A DNA stretch of 64,000 nt, from NCBI GenBank assembly GCA_009733575.1, contig ML769393.1:90646-154645 (forward strand), given 5' to 3'. The translations under genes were made by a program, and so were the position numbers. Origin of the DNA: Gymnopus androsaceus JB14 (taxonomy: Eukaryota > Basidiomycota > Agaricomycetes > Agaricales > Omphalotaceae). This document shows, piece after piece, positions 46,901 through 57,394 of this stretch (position 1 is its first letter; each line of letters begins with the position of its first letter). The notes under the pieces were generated by a model. It was given only the letters and a program-made list of their open reading frames with translations. It was not told where the DNA came from and ran no database searches.

Positions 46901-47556
46901 TAACGGCTTATTGACTGCTCTTATGGCCACAAGGCTGGTATGACCCATGTTGTCCGTGATCTTGACGGTCCCAGCCCCAGTGCGTAGCTATTTCTCATCC
47001 AGCTTTTTCCGAATCTAACATTTTATTTGCAGATGCACAAGCGTGAAGTTGTAGAGGCCGTTACTGTCATTGAGACGGTTCCAACAATGGTAGTTGGTGT
47101 TGTTGGCTACGTCGAAACTCCCCGTGGACTCCCCACCCGTACTACTGTTTGGGCTTCACATCTTTCAGATGAGCTTAAACGTTGCTTCTACAAAAGCTGG
47201 TACCCGTTCGAAGAAGAAGGGCTTCACTCGTTACGCCAAGAAGCATGCGGAGGATGGTGGCAAGTCTGTTGCCCGCGAGCTTGAGCGTATTCGCAAATAC
47301 TGTACCGTTATCCGTGTCCTTGCGCACACTCAAATCTGCAAGACTGGTCTCTCGCAGAAGAAGGCGTACCTTATGCAGATCCAGGTTAACGGCGGTTCGA
47401 TCCCAGACAAGGTCGAGTTTGCTCACGGCCTGTTCGAGAAGCTTGTTGAGGTCAGCTCTGTCTTCGAGCAGGATGAGTGCGTGGATATCATTGCTGTCAC
47501 CAAGGGTCACGGTTTTGAGGATGTAACTCACCGTTGGGGTACTAAGAAGCGGAAAA
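46901..47556 (+). pseudogene. Ribosomal protein L3 gene fragment
   Basis: An exon with GHKAGMTHVVRDLDGP is followed by a retained intron and [15 protein letters not shown], then [13 protein letters not shown] and [14 protein letters not shown]. One extra base at about 47204 shifts the frame, after which [20 protein letters not shown] and GSIPDKVEFAHGLFEK continue to HRWGTKK. The 5' end and the whole C-terminal third are missing. Because introns are kept, it is a DNA-level copy, not a processed pseudogene. Confidence 0.85.
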
Positions 47557-47800
47557 GGCTGCGTTCGTTGGAACACTCAAGGCCCATGCATGAGTATTGT
47601 TGTCATTCTTCCGCACTGTTTTATCCCATACTTGTACCCCTATACTACGTCGCTATGGCGCATGCACAAACATTATCATGGATAGCTTTCCTTATAGCTG
47701 CAACTTGAACACAGGTATTCACACAGCAGCGAGCTAGAAGTTCATATAAGGAAAGCCTTAAGTCATCTGTCTTATTGAACTAGGGTTCCCTTATAAGTAT

Positions 47801-47880
47801 GGCGGCGTTACTAAGTGGTAACTATGCCCGATAGAGGCTTAATATTAATCAAGGTCGAGGGTTCGAACTGGTCAGTAAAT
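47801..47880 (+). repeat. tRNA-like sequence, possible SINE head
   Basis: TTACTAAGTGG resembles an A box and GGTTCGAAC about 47 bp later matches a B box. No clean cloverleaf or acceptor stem forms, so it is not called a tRNA gene. The following 250 bp repeat AGTAACTAA-like words. Confidence 0.4.
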
Positions 47881-48201
47881 CACTTTAAATTTTCCAACAC
47901 ACTACTAATTTGCTTACGTAATCTACAGGAATACTACAAGAACTAATAAAAGCCAAGTACAGGTAACTAATACTAATAGAATGACGAATTCCAGTAAGCT
48001 ACAATAGCAAAGTAAAACAGGTATAAGTAACAGTAACTAATAAGCTACGAAGTACAGTAAGTGAAGTAATATAATATGATAGATACAGTACAACTATTGT
48101 AGTGTACTGAGCTTCTGAAAGTACTAGTATACGCACTCAGCAATTATAAGCGCTTATGCCTGTAGACGTGGCACAAGCGCTTACAATCGTTGGCGGTGTT
48201 A

Positions 48202-48791
48202 CTATAGGGTATAGGTTACTCGGCCACCCCCTACCACTCGGCCATTCGCAGAATATAGGTCGTAATATCTGCGTGGGTGCTCTTTAATGAATCGCAAGTT
48301 GTTGCGTACCTTCAGGGCGTGCTCGGGAAACAGTTGGGCGCGTGGAGAGTTGCCGTGAGTGACGGCATCGATTGATCTGTGGGAGGAAGTCGGGTAATTC
48401 GGCGATTTCCTTATTTGGGTGGCTGTGCTGCCGACCCGGAACTTAAATGGTCGTGAACGCCGCATGAACAGCAGTGTTCATCGACTGAGGCATATTCTAC
48501 CAATGTTTCCAGATAAGAGCTTTTGTATGCACCATGAAAATTGTCTTCATTGACCCTAAATCCCTCTACCTGAACCAAGTGGCCGAGTAACCTCTGTTTT
48601 GCAAATTTGGACATCCTGCCGGAAATTACATCTAGTTCAACAAAAAATGGACATGCTGCCTTCACTAAGGGCTCAAAATGTTTGCAAGACCCATCGCCAT
48701 CATATGAGATACCAGGTTTGGTAGGAGCTCCTCCTTGTATTGAGAGATAATTAAAATGGCCTTAAGTGGCCGAGTAACCTATACCCTATAG
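48202..48791. mobile_element. TIR element with TA target duplication (Tc1/mariner-like)
   Basis: 590 bp. The first and last 26 bases (48202-48227 and 48766-48791) are perfect inverted repeats starting CTATAGGGTATAGG and containing TTACTCGGCCAC. Each side is flanked by TA. A third partial copy of the GGCCGAGTAACC segment lies inside at about 48580. No transposase recognised; two minus-strand frames inside are unassigned. Confidence 0.8.
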
Positions 48792-49213
48792 TATGATTAA
48801 GCGCTTAATTAACATCCGACTCTTTTCGCATCATCGCTTATAACCGGGATTTTGATTATGGGGTTTATAAGCGGTTACAGCCGGTTATAGCCGAAATTCA
48901 AGGTTTCCGACATGCTATTAGACTAAACACTTGAATCAGGTGGCACACTCTAACTCATTAATGAGACAACAATGAAACACAAACGACGCGCCTTCGCAAG
49001 GCCTTGGCACCATATCAATGGAGGAAAAGATAGCCCTGAGAATACGGATACTATCATATCAGAAGTTTCAAAAGAGCAGGATCCAGGTGGATTGGGTAGC
49101 TTTAGCTCCGACAAAAAGGAAGATCACGACAAACTAGGTACGGCAAGAGTGGTACGGAAATAAATTTCAACGTTAGTACTCCTTAAGCAAACGCCATGAT
49201 ATGAGGGTGTGAA
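48792..49213. other. Intergenic
   Basis: Short palindromes such as TAAGCGCTTA and GGTTATAGCCG occur on both sides of the TIR element. No gene supported. Confidence 0.4.
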
Positions 49214-50989
49214 TCAATTCGTCAACTTCAAAACAAACAACCCTCTCTCCATATCGTTCACCAAAAGGAACCCACTTGAAAAGTAGGGGTATGTGCTCCA
49301 CACGCCACCAAATTCAACTACACCCCCAACAGCATCATCTTCGGGATGTGTATCGAAGTAGGCTACCTCCTCGAACAAGGATCCCGTAGGATCCTCCGCG
49401 ATTGTACTGATATCGATAACGCGGAGGCCGGACTTGTAGTTGGACTCGTAGGCGAGACCGTTCTGAAGAAATTCGTAAGAGACATACAAGAGATTAAAAA
49501 GGACGGTACGTACAACGATGTAGAGATTATGGTCGATTGCTTTGGCGGGAGAATTGTAGTGGCCGGTAAGAACTGGCTTCTCAAGCGATTCGATATTCCA
49601 TATATAAGTTACCGTAGTATTGTCGGAGGCCCAACCTGCATTAAAATTCATGTGAGATGGGTTTAAGGGCAGATAGTACAACCCGCCTCGAGAGAAAACT
49701 TCATCCAGCTCATCATCCAATAACAAATATCGCTGGTCATTTTCATCGACGACCCATCCCTGATGCGAGTACGATACGCCGTAGTATGGAGTTGTTGAGA
49801 TTATTACGGGAGCGGAGGTGTTTGTGATATCATAAATAGTAAGGCTATCCTCGTTATAAGAATAGCAGACGTCAGCTCCTACGTATTGACTGTCTGGTCC
49901 ATGATAGGTCAAGCATTGTGCGCTACAAAGATATTGGAAAAAGATAAACAGATGCTGGCAAACTACGTACTCGTGTGTATATCCGTCTTCGCTAGCGCAT
50001 CCAACGCCCTGTGGATTTGCTGGGTCAGAGACATCAACGAAGATCAACCCTGCGGCACAAGAGCTTCGAAGAAAATTATTCAACTCGCACTAAATGAAAC
50101 GAACCAGAGTTAAAACTCACTCGTTCCTCGGAAAAGAGCCAACGGCGGCAATGAGTGGTTTAGAGCTGTGTGCCACGATGTTGTGAGATCTTCCAATCGG
50201 GAGCTCATCGTAAAGAGCAGTCAAATCCGTGGAGATGTTGTAGATCTTTGGTGCATCTTTAAGACCAGGTACCAAGAGCTATGTAGAACACAGAGTCAGA
50301 CTAAGCTTATCAGAAAAATAGGAAAGACTGACCTTGTTCAGATCGAACACCTGTACACCATGTCCCTCGGCCTCACTCCCAATATATGCGAAATTCTCGA
50401 TGACCTTGATATCGCGCCAAACTACAAATAGATGAGCTGAAATTTCAATTAAGTATATGCTTCTGTCGTACTGCTGTTGACGCTCTGAGTAGGCAAACGT
50501 CCGAAGATAATCCACACTTCCATCGGGTTGGATCTCAACAAAAGCAGTTCCGTCACCCTCGCCAACCAAGCCGAATTCTCGTCCGCTTTGGGGATCAGTC
50601 CAACCCCAGATATCATTCCCGACACGGTCATCACTTCCCATGGCCGAATGTGGAACGAAAGCGTACAAATCAGCATTCTTGCAGGCATAAGTGTGATTGG
50701 AGGAGAAAGTAGAGTATCCATCCACACATGGGACAAATTCTGATATCGCTGGAAGTGAGAGAGGGTGCCAAGGAACCACTGGTTCATCGCTGCTCAAAAA
50801 TGCTGCAAATGAGGACTTGAGACCATCAACAAAATTCTGCATCAGGTTCATAAGGACCATATGGGCTTCTCCAGAATCGTAAGCAGTCTTGTCCATGAAT
50901 GGAGTATGCATGAAGACTACTTCTTTTTCAGCTGCATTGACACTGGTCGCTGCCAGTAAGCCAGCAGTAATAAGGGGGATGAACAACAT
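49214..50989 (-). CDS. Secreted LVIVD-repeat (choice-of-anchor B type) protein
   Basis: Five exons (50989-50333, 50278-50121, 50063-49971, 49922-49514, 49462-49214) give about 521 aa. Residues 1-20 (MLFIPLITAGLLAATSVNAA) are a signal peptide. The rest is beta-propeller-like repeats: DIKVIENFAYIGSEAEGHGVQ, GLIFVDVSDPANPQ, SLTIYDITNTSAPVIIS, GWVVDENDQRYLLLDDE, GLRVIDISTIAEDP and SYFSSGFLLVND-like endings. These match LVIVD-repeat proteins of fungi and marine bacteria; the biochemical role is unknown and the location is extracellular. Near 50500 the family frame (GRLPTQSVNS) and the open frame differ by one base; the open frame survives only if a 50-nt GT-AG intron-like segment is retained. A partial inverted copy sits at 60556-61212. 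Confidence 0.85.
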
Positions 50990-51838
50990 GATGGGTCAAG
51001 ATAGACTGGATACGAAGCCGCTTGATATAAATGCCTCGGATAGGCATCACAGGTACAGTACTTATCTTTCAATTCTTTCATCCGGGATCGGATTCAATCC
51101 GAAATCCGTATATAGTATGCGGCATGCTGCATGCTGCATAAAAGTAGGGGTTGACTCGCCGCAGCCGTAGCCCCCAGAGTGATGATGGAAGAAGGAAGAA
51201 GGTTCAAGGGAAGAACCGCCTGCGTGCGCAGCTCGACTCTTCCCTGCACGAGCATGTTCCTGTCCAGTGAATCGTTTGACCTCGCTTTTTACTCCAGGAT
51301 ATCATGAAATGCCGAAAATCTGGGCGCAAGTACTACATATGAGGGCTTGGTTATGAAAGGACCATTTTAGTATACTTTGTTAGCCTGAGGCTATGATTGC
51401 TATCTCCTTTTACTTCTGTGAACTAAGATATAATCAGATGATATCGATTTAAAAGCAAACCACTTTTCGTCATTCGCTGCGAATATGATGGCGCGGTGTG
51501 GTAAAGATCGCCTTCCATTCAGAGAACGACGTACAGTAAGTACTTTGGACTAAAGAATAAATCCCTTTCTCAGGTCTGAGTAGTGCTGGCCAGGTCCTCG
51601 CGTCCATATATATATATACTCACCTGACTGCATTTTCCGACTCTCCCAGCGGCACTCGGCAACGGGCAGCTTCAATATCATTGCGTGCTGTAGCAAAAAC
51701 CAACAGGATTGATACCTATGCAAATGTTCAGGTCGAGAAAATCCATGCATATAGAACTGAGGAATGAAACATAGCTCGGGAGCTATATCGGAAATTGCGC
51801 GGCCGGAGAAGAGGTTCACCCTGGTGAACACTGCCAAG
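50990..51838. other. Intergenic
   Basis: Contains the promoter of the LVIVD gene and the 3' side of the DUF6593-like gene. Nothing else recognised. Confidence 0.4.
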
Positions 51839-52754
51839 CTAAGGCGTTCTAATTTTCGACAACCTCTTAGAGGGAGCTGCCGCTTTGGGCCTAGAAACGG
51901 TCCCACCAGGATGCTTCTTCACGGCTTGTGGCGGGTTAAGACTCGGAGTGGTACGTTTACGCTCGATGACAAGGGAGGAGAGGATAATTTCATCAAGGTA
52001 CTCCAAGCCTCCGGGATATATTTCCAGCTGGTAAGGTTGATGGGGTCGGGACTCGTGAGGAGATGGACGAAGAGAAGAAAGTATGAATTCAGCAAGGAGC
52101 GGATGTGGTCGGGAAAAAGAGGAACAGTAACACTAGTTGCATAGATCTATTTAGACTAGAGAACTAAGGAGTCAACATCAAGCGAACACGGACCTTTTTA
52201 TTGCTCCCTGAGATGTCCCAATAGAGATGACCTCGACCAGGCGGTAGCTGCCAAGTAATCGCCTACATAGAAGCCAGTAAATACGAATTGTTGAAGTTGT
52301 ACAATATGTATACATGAGAAGCGAAACTCACATTAGCATAGCGATCGTTAAAATATCTCTTCAAGCCACCTTTCTCCTTCTTTACGGCGCTCTACAGTGC
52401 ATAAAAACAGTATGCTGCTTCTCCGAACTATTTCCACTTGTTATACCCATCTCAAATTCTCCTATGATCTCTCCCTCTGGAGCAGATCCTCGACGGACAA
52501 TGGTGATCCACGATGTTGGGGTAAAGCAGTTCTGTGAGATGGAGATGTGATATCCAGTCCGTGTCCCTGGAGAAGCCGATGGTGGTAGGAGAAGCATAGA
52601 GTTGGCAGAGAGAGTGGAAAAGGTGTAAGTTATCGAGTATTCGGGTGGGCCATTCTCTGAAAGCGGTGTAATTGGGCATGGTAGCAGTAGCAAGAATCTC
52701 ACCCTCGTAGTTAAGAATCATTTCTCTGTGATTGTCTGGAGTAGACAAAGCCAT
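51839..52754 (-). CDS. DUF6593-like protein
   Basis: Segments in family order on the minus strand are ENGPPEYSITYTFSTLSANS, GYHISISQNCFTP, ITIVRRG, IIGEFEMGI, LKRYFNDRYAN, ITWQLPPGRGHLYWDI and LEIYPGGLEYLDEIILSSL, ending in a basic tail and stop at 51839. Introns at about 52276-52340 and 52145-52200 fit. The 5' end does not join cleanly: the ATG frame at 52754 is one base out from the conserved part. Another frame change occurs near 52385. The domain name is from memory. Function is unknown; related proteins are abundant in Agaricomycetes. May be decaying. Confidence 0.5.
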
Positions 52755-53065
52755 CTCAATTGAACCATTGAACGTGAGAGAGCGCTTAATGAGCGCTTAA
52801 TTTCAACGCGTCTCCGCGACGCGCGCAGTACGCGTCACAGCTCCGCAGCGCATCCTCATCAGGTGGAAAGAGCGTGACGCTTCTCCGTTTGTCTACAATG
52901 TCCACCAAGTTTACATGCAAAATGTGAAGAATTCTAAGCTTGAGGTCTCTGATTCTGAATGCAAGTTACAGTATTTCATTTGTGAGTGAGGGTACTACGT
53001 GTATTTTACAATTACATCTTGAATACTGATAGCAAAGATTGTCTCGTCTATATATCGTTTTCTTT
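52755..53065. other. Intergenic
   Basis: Spacer between two minus-strand genes. Carries repeated GAGCGCTTAAT and CGCGT words; no gene. Confidence 0.4.
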
Positions 53066-56000
53066 TCAGCAAGAGTTTGCCAGATCTTCTAAGAAGGGTA
53101 CTACCCCCACTCTTTCTAATTTCCAACTTGCATCGGTGCCCTTTCCGCTAGTAGAGCACGTCTCGGCCATATCCAACTCGGCCAATCTCCTCAACAGATT
53201 TTCATCACTACTCACTCCCAAGATGCAATCCCACTTCTCCTCGACCTTGGCTGAAGAAGGAACGACATCCGACTCGGCGATGGCCATCCATGGACGCGCG
53301 CCAGCGAATGGAGATTGGGCAGGCCCTTCAGGATGTAGAATCGCCCCAACAGCAGTGGAACGGGATATTTTGGTGGGTAAGACAAGGAAAGAGTTGGCAC
53401 CAGGAATAATACGAAGTCCGTAACGTTCACCAAGGCTAAAATACGTTTTGAGTACATGTCAACGAGGCGATAGAGGCAACGAAATACCTGTCAAATATAT
53501 GATTCTGGGCCTCAGCTGCCTGCCTCCTGGCCCACTGGCGATCGGCGGAATCCTCACTCGGACCCGTCCAAAATCTCCACACCACTGAAGCTTCGCGTTC
53601 CTCAACGAATGAGCCTGGCGTACGTTCCGAGAACTATATGAATCGGTAAATCAACTATACGCTTGAAAGCAACGCCGTTGCTCACATAGTGTAAAATCTC
53701 TAAACACGAGTTCTTCCAGGTCATGTTGAGGTTGGCTACCATCGTAATCCAAGTACCCGTGCCTCCTGCTACACTAGGTTCTATCGTCTTGACGAAACAG
53801 CCATTCTCAGCCCTGCCAGAAAAGATGATTAGCTTTGAGAAAGTAATATTCCCAGCTCGTATCACTTACACAATACCAATCCTCCCACCGACTTCTTTCA
53901 AAACACGCTCCAGCACCTTGATTGGCAGCCCACTTAACAGCCAAACCTCATTCTTATCTTCCTGAGCGATGAGCTTCTTCAAAACCGCAGTCGCAGCTTT
54001 GAACTCTTCCTCCTTCTGACCTTCTCGCTCCGGTGTTGCGCCAGGAGCTCCAGCAGGAAGATAATCTCCCACCAACGTCCCTTCCCAGTCGATGAGGATC
54101 AGTTTCCGCCCTTTTGTATGGCTGTTCCACTTGTCCAAGACCGCCTTCTTGTCCAACACTCTCACAGCACCTGCACTAGCTTGATCTTTACGAGATATGT
54201 GTTCTCCGTTGGCACGCAAGCATCTCGTTAAAAAGCCGGCAACAAAGGCTTGAGCGGTTTGTGCGACTACATGTTTATGCAGTTCTTCCCAGCGGGTTCG
54301 GGCTTCCTCTCTTGGCATGGTTAGTGCAGTGTTGATGGCTTCAGCAGTACCTCGGACATCCCATGGGTTGATTGCGATGCAGGACCGGAAACCAGAATAC
54401 GAATACGAGCCAGTGAACTGGAGTAACGCGTCAATCTACAAGTTGAAAAACGTGCAAAGAAAAAGGACTCGACCTCGCTCAATACCAAAACCCCTTTCCT
54501 ATCGCTCTCGTCCTCTTCCGACTCGCCATCCGCTCTCCCACTCTGGCAACAAACAAACTCGTGTGTTCTCAAAGCCATACCCTCTCTCAAACTAGTGACC
54601 AAAAACACATCCGCGACGCTAAGCAGAGCAAGATACTGGCTGAAATCAACGTCCTGATTATGCAGGAAAACCACGGGCTGATACGTAAAGGTGCTAAACC
54701 GAGAATTGATATGAGCGACTGTGGATAGGATGGCGGACGTCATGTCATTAGAGTCCGAGTCCGAGACTGAGGTGGAAGCGGAGGAATGTGAGGTCGTAGA
54801 AGAGGGTGGAGGTGCACTACGGAATAGATAGTTGAATGAGAACGATTTTCCCAACCCATTCAGGATGTTTGTCTAGGAAAACGTCAAATGCTTGTATTTT
54901 TTGACGCACGCCCTGTACAAGTCGTGAAACGTTAGATGGTCTTACTCGAGACTGGTAAGAAAGATGTACAAACCTGAATATCATCCAATTTATCCCTTCC
55001 GACAACTACTCTCATTCCCTTATACTTCTCCTTCAACAGACTAATCCAATCTGTAACTTCTGGTTCCTGTCTGCGCTCATATAACCTATCAACATCGATC
55101 CCCATAGGGAACACCCCGACATCGACCAGCCTGCCCTTTCCAAGGGCATCAAGTCTACCCGCCGTTGCATTCGAGAATTTTTTCTTCGGCGCTCGACGGA
55201 CCCCAGGTGCATCTGATTGCTGCTCATCTTCAGAGCTACTTCCGCTATCCCGAACACCAGTATCCCGACCCAAACCGACTTTGGCCTTTCGCTCAAGGTC
55301 CAGTTTATCGCCCTCGTTTACCTCATCGTCGTATATCACTATCCCGCTTGGAAGTGTTTCAACACCAAGGACCCTACCACAGGTTTGTCGGAAATGACGC
55401 GCGTAGTTTGCGGTTTGAAAGCCGACCTAAAAAGAAAAGGATCAGGATCACATCTTGCAATCGCGATTATAAACATACCAGATCAGCACCCAAAATTCCT
55501 TTCAACAAGTGCTCCCGAACGGATAAGCAACGGAAAATTTCCGAAGATGGGAAGGCAATGTGAAGGAAAAAGCCTATATACGCGGAAAACTCTGTCAGTT
55601 TCTTATCAGTTATCTCGAGGTGAAAACCGACCTATCGGTGCACTGCTCGGAATCAGCCCAGAATTTCTGAGCATGAGTGGGACCAGCATGAGATGGTAGT
55701 CGTTTATCCATACTGCAGAAACAGTCAATGGTAAAGAAGGGAACCGATGTGATTGAGATACTTGCCAACATCTCCTTCCTTCCACGACTCTCCAATACGT
55801 CTAGCAAATTCCCAATTTACACTGACATACTGCTTATACGACGCAGACTCGTAGAATAATCGTGTTCTTGGTGCGTCGGGAACAACGTAATGTAAGGCAG
55901 GCCACAGGACCTAGAACGATGCATGTGAATATACTAAAAATGGAAATGGAGACGAGGAGGAGTTTCTCACCTGATGACAAAACTCATCATAGCATCCTTC

Positions 56001-57116
56001 AAAAACACTATCTTCAACCCATACCGGTAGCTCTGCTCCTCCCTCCTGCTGAGGTAAAGCTTCCTCCACTCTCTCCCTAAGCTTCGGATCCCAGTCATCC
56101 GTCTTGGTATCAAGACAGCCAATCCACAACCGGGTGAATTCTGTGCTCAGCCCGTGCGAGGCAGAAACCGAAGCTAATGACGTACTCCGGCTGTGTCCAG
56201 GGACGAAGCTGAAAGACGACCTTGTTGGCGGTGCTGAGGCGGCCTGTGGGGCGAAACCATGCATCATAGCAGCTGAAACGGAGTCTATAGCGTTTTTCAG
56301 ACCTCCGTTGACGTGCGGGTTGGGTGCGATGTGGAATTCCTCTTCCCCTTCTTCGACTGCCTCCTCAAGACGTGAACTGAGGGAATCCATCGAGTCTAAA
56401 GAAGCCACGGAGGATGCCAAGGAAGCATGACCTGCGGCCCGGGAAGAAGATCGAGAGGATCGTTTGGAGGATATGTTTCGACTGCGCTGGCGAGATATTG
56501 AGCGTTTGAGCGCAGCTGCTTGAGCCACGGTAGAAGACCGTGATGAAGAAGGTGGAGATGATATAGGCGAGGGAACATTGTCACTACTTTTTATGGTTGA
56601 TTGTGATAGCGGTGACGGTCCTACGTGTTTTCCAGCTGGGAGGGTGAGCGGGAACTTTTTAGCAGGCTTTCCTTCCATTGATTTGGTTCCCGACAAGCTA
56701 CCGCCTGGAGTCAGAAACGGATTTGCAGCTTCGTGAGTGGGGGACCTATTTCCTGGAGTAGAAACTCGTCGAAGTTGGTTCAGACCAGGCCGCTCTCTCC
56801 CAGCAGCTGCGCGATCTTTGAGGTCCTCGACGATACTGAGGGGCAGACCTGGAGCAGCTGAGGGAGTTGGCGGAGCCATGATACTGGGAACAGGAATGGA
56901 CTGCTTCTCGTTTTGGAGTTTTTCTGTAACTTCCATTAGAGAAAGAGCGTCTGGCGTCGCGCCTAGTTCAACAGGTGTCACAGTTCCGTCATCTTCAGTA
57001 GTATAGCCAGTGTTCAACCCGAATTCTTCATCCTCTAGAGGATCTGGGCCAAGTATAGCGGTATGAGGCAGAAAAAGTGAAGCGATGATAATGCGATGGT
57101 TGCGGATTGAAGACAT
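53066..57116 (-). CDS. Trehalose-6-phosphate synthase complex, regulatory-type large subunit
   Basis: Ten exons: 57116-55971, 55910-55766, 55712-55632, 55573-55479, 55426-54974, 54912-54474, 54417-53870, 53812-53686, 53633-53488, 53435-53066 (about 1183 aa). A Ser-rich N-terminal extension precedes a GT20 synthase domain with VWINDYHLMLVP, GFFLHIAFPSSEIFRCL, VGFQTANYARHF, LDDIQGVRQKIQAFDVFL and TSLREGMALRTHEFV. A C-terminal TPP domain follows, but its motif I reads LILIDWEGTLV, so the second Asp of DxD is Glu, and the synthase loop has LDDIQGVRQ in place of LDYIKGVPQ. This points to a Tps3/Tsl1-like non-catalytic subunit rather than Tps2. The intron at 55713-55765 has a GC donor. In exon 6 an extra base near 54830 creates an in-frame stop. 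Confidence 0.85.
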
Positions 57117-57394
57117 ATTTTGGATGAGATGGGTTCCGATTAGTAGTCCAACTTCTGTTCAAAAAGCTTCTGAATCTGAAAATAATGGACTGAAAAAAGT
57201 TCTTACCATATGTATGACGCGAAAGAAATAATTAGTGAGAAGAGAGTGATGCAAGCCATGATGAACGAACTCTGCGGCACAGGCGCTCTAACCCCGTCCG
57301 CAGATAAGATAGACGCCCATCTCTTCTTCTCAGCGTCCACCATCAGCTACATAGGGGATATTCACCTTTCACAACGTAGAAACTGTAGATTAAA

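Noticed and set aside
44826..47556. Helitron carrying captured gene fragments
   Set aside because: The mix of fragments fits, but I found no TC start, CTRR end with hairpin, or Rep/helicase sequence in or around the region.
47801..47880. Functional tRNA gene
   Set aside because: A and B boxes are plausible, but no acceptor stem pairs and the anticodon arm is not convincing.
54418..54912. An intron to remove the in-frame stop in the trehalose subunit
   Set aside because: GT at 54834 with the CAG acceptor about 55 bp on leads to another stop; one extra base explains the frame with all other exons intact.
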